A stretch of 64,000 nucleotides of DNA. Source: Palaemon carinicauda. Taxonomy: Eukaryota > Arthropoda > Malacostraca > Decapoda > Palaemonidae. Positions 62,880 to 64,000 of the stretch are shown one piece after another (positions within the stretch are counted from its first letter, which is position 1; every line of letters begins with the position of its first letter). The translations under genes and the position numbers were made by a program. The notes under the pieces are model-generated. The model saw only the letters and a program-made list of their open reading frames with translations, was not told where the DNA came from and ran no database searches. The stretch spans positions 75,106,754 to 75,170,753 of the forward strand of contig NC_090729.1 of NCBI RefSeq assembly GCF_036898095.1, given 5' to 3'.

Positions 62880-63845
62880 CGAATCTTATGTTAGAACACG
62901 TGAAGAAATCAATACAGGAAGTACATCAATCCTCAGACTACATGAAGATAGTGAGAAAATTCCGATTGAGAAAGGAATTTGACAAGGAGACCCCATTTCC
63001 CCCAAATTATTCACAGCATGCTTAAAAGTAGTTTTTTTTTTTTTTTTTAAATTGGGAAATGTAGACATTAACATTAATGGGAAATACCTTAACAACTTGA
63101 AATTTTGCAGATGACACAGTTCTGCTTAGTGAATCATGGGGGGAATTGCAAAAGATGACAGAAGATTTGGATAGAGAAAGCAGAAATGTAGGAATTCAAA
63201 TGAATATGAGTAATAATAAGATAATGTTCAATGAGAATGTAGAGACAACAAATTAGGGTTATGGAGGAACCTCAAGAGCGTGTTAATGAATATACGTACT
63301 TTAGACAGTAAGTGTTTTCCAAGGAATTAAAAGATGGATGAGCATGGGATGGAGAGTTTTTTTTGGTAAACAATAAACTCACTTGTTTTGAAAAGTAAAT
63401 TGCCACTCTCTAAAAAAAGTATTTAATGAGATGGTCCTAACAGTATTAAATTATGCATCAGCTAGAACATCAGCTACTTATAAATCAAAGATCTATGAAA
63501 AGAATAATGATGGGCTTAACACCAAGAGACAGGGAAAGAGGAATATGGATACGAGAACAAACTAAAGTAGAGGATAGCCTAAAACAAAAAAATTAAGAAA
63601 AAGAAATGGACATGGGCATACATACTGTATAATGAGAATGACAGGTAATAGGTGAAGATTAAGAATAACAGAATGTCACTAGAGATTGCTAAAGAAGCAG
63701 GGGAAGAAAGAGAAGACGATGAATTGACGAACTAAGAAAATTTGCTGATATGAAATGGCATAGAGAGACCATAAATAGAGGGGAGTGGAAGGACATCTCT
63801 GGGGTCTTTGTTCTGCGGTGGACTAATTATGGCTGATGATGATGA
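62880..63845 (+). pseudogene. RTE-type LINE, 3' half
   Basis: Plus strand, beginning within RT: GSTSILRLHEDSEKIPIEKG at 62915-62970, stop, QGDPISPKLFTACL (62985-63025), a T18 interruption, NFADDTVLLSES with the catalytic box at 63100-63135, then TEDLDRESRNVGIQMNMS, and the 3' region to GCTGATGATGATGA at 63838. Same clade as 8.6-9.75 kb but in opposite orientation, and a better match to the family at the catalytic box. Several stops and indels. Confidence 0.85.
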
Positions 63846-64000
63846 GTGATGGTAATATTCCAAGAAGAGGCAAAATGTATTCCACTGAAGTAGATGATCA
63901 CTTTTTTTTAATTAAACCTTTCTTGTTGTGTGGCTACTTTTAACTACCGATGTTGCATCACAGCGGAATGGCGCTCAGCACAGTGTCTTTAGTAACCAAA

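Overview
The window is eukaryotic, repeat-rich DNA with almost no protein-coding host sequence. It has long (TA)n, (GA)n/(TC)n and (AAT)n microsatellites every few kilobases, spliceosomal GT-AG signals, and decayed copies of many animal transposon classes. The class mix (DIRS1-like, Penelope-like, RTE and CR1/jockey-like retroelements; PIF/Harbinger, P-like and pogo/Tigger DNA transposons) and a LINE/short-element family that I associate from memory with palaemonid prawns point to a decapod crustacean, probably a caridean. The species call is an inference.

Layout. 0-27 kb: intergenic or intronic DNA with a MITE-like element (673-1649), a decayed minisatellite ending in a perfect 51-bp inverted repeat (6.9-8.1 kb), an RTE relic (8.6-9.75 kb), a hairpin-forming microsatellite (12.8 kb) and truncated copies of one LINE family (14.3, 18.8-20.3 and 21.3 kb). 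27.2-34.1 kb: a 6.9-kb DNA element with inverted arms close to 1 kb. It sits inside the tail of a short retroelement, carries one broken gene of an uncharacterised invertebrate family, and has a second, hairpin-shaped element inside its left arm. 35.0-36.3 kb: P-element-like transposase relic. 36.9-50.3 kb: the only convincing host gene, on the minus strand: a 5' UTR exon, a 117-nt coding exon and a 264-nt terminal coding exon that together encode a 126-residue two-pass membrane protein of unknown function. Its 9.9-kb second intron contains a PIF/Harbinger transposon with matching termini and TTA target duplications (38206-46480), and that transposon contains a LINE of about 3.9 kb (38864-42772). 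51-52 kb: Penelope-like relic with RT and GIY-YIG parts. 57.4-58.8 kb: a perfect 94-bp triplication, a Tigger relic and an RTE fragment. 59.7-62.7 kb: a DIRS-like element (RT, RNase H, tyrosine recombinase). 62.9-63.85 kb: another RTE 3' half.

How the parts relate. The Harbinger unit shows the expected two-gene logic: a DDE transposase and a MADF DNA-binding partner face each other, each with a TATA box just inside a subterminal array of an 8-bp motif (TCGTGAAC or its complement). The LINE has a 2A-like translational recoding motif behind a hydrophobic leader. Its outer ends match the ends of the short elements at 23.8, 27.0, 34.4 and 54.9 kb, so these may be internally deleted LINE derivatives that use the LINE's machinery. 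Every transposon gene that I could read carries at least one disabling change. Calls rest on reading translations and recalled family motifs; no database search was possible.
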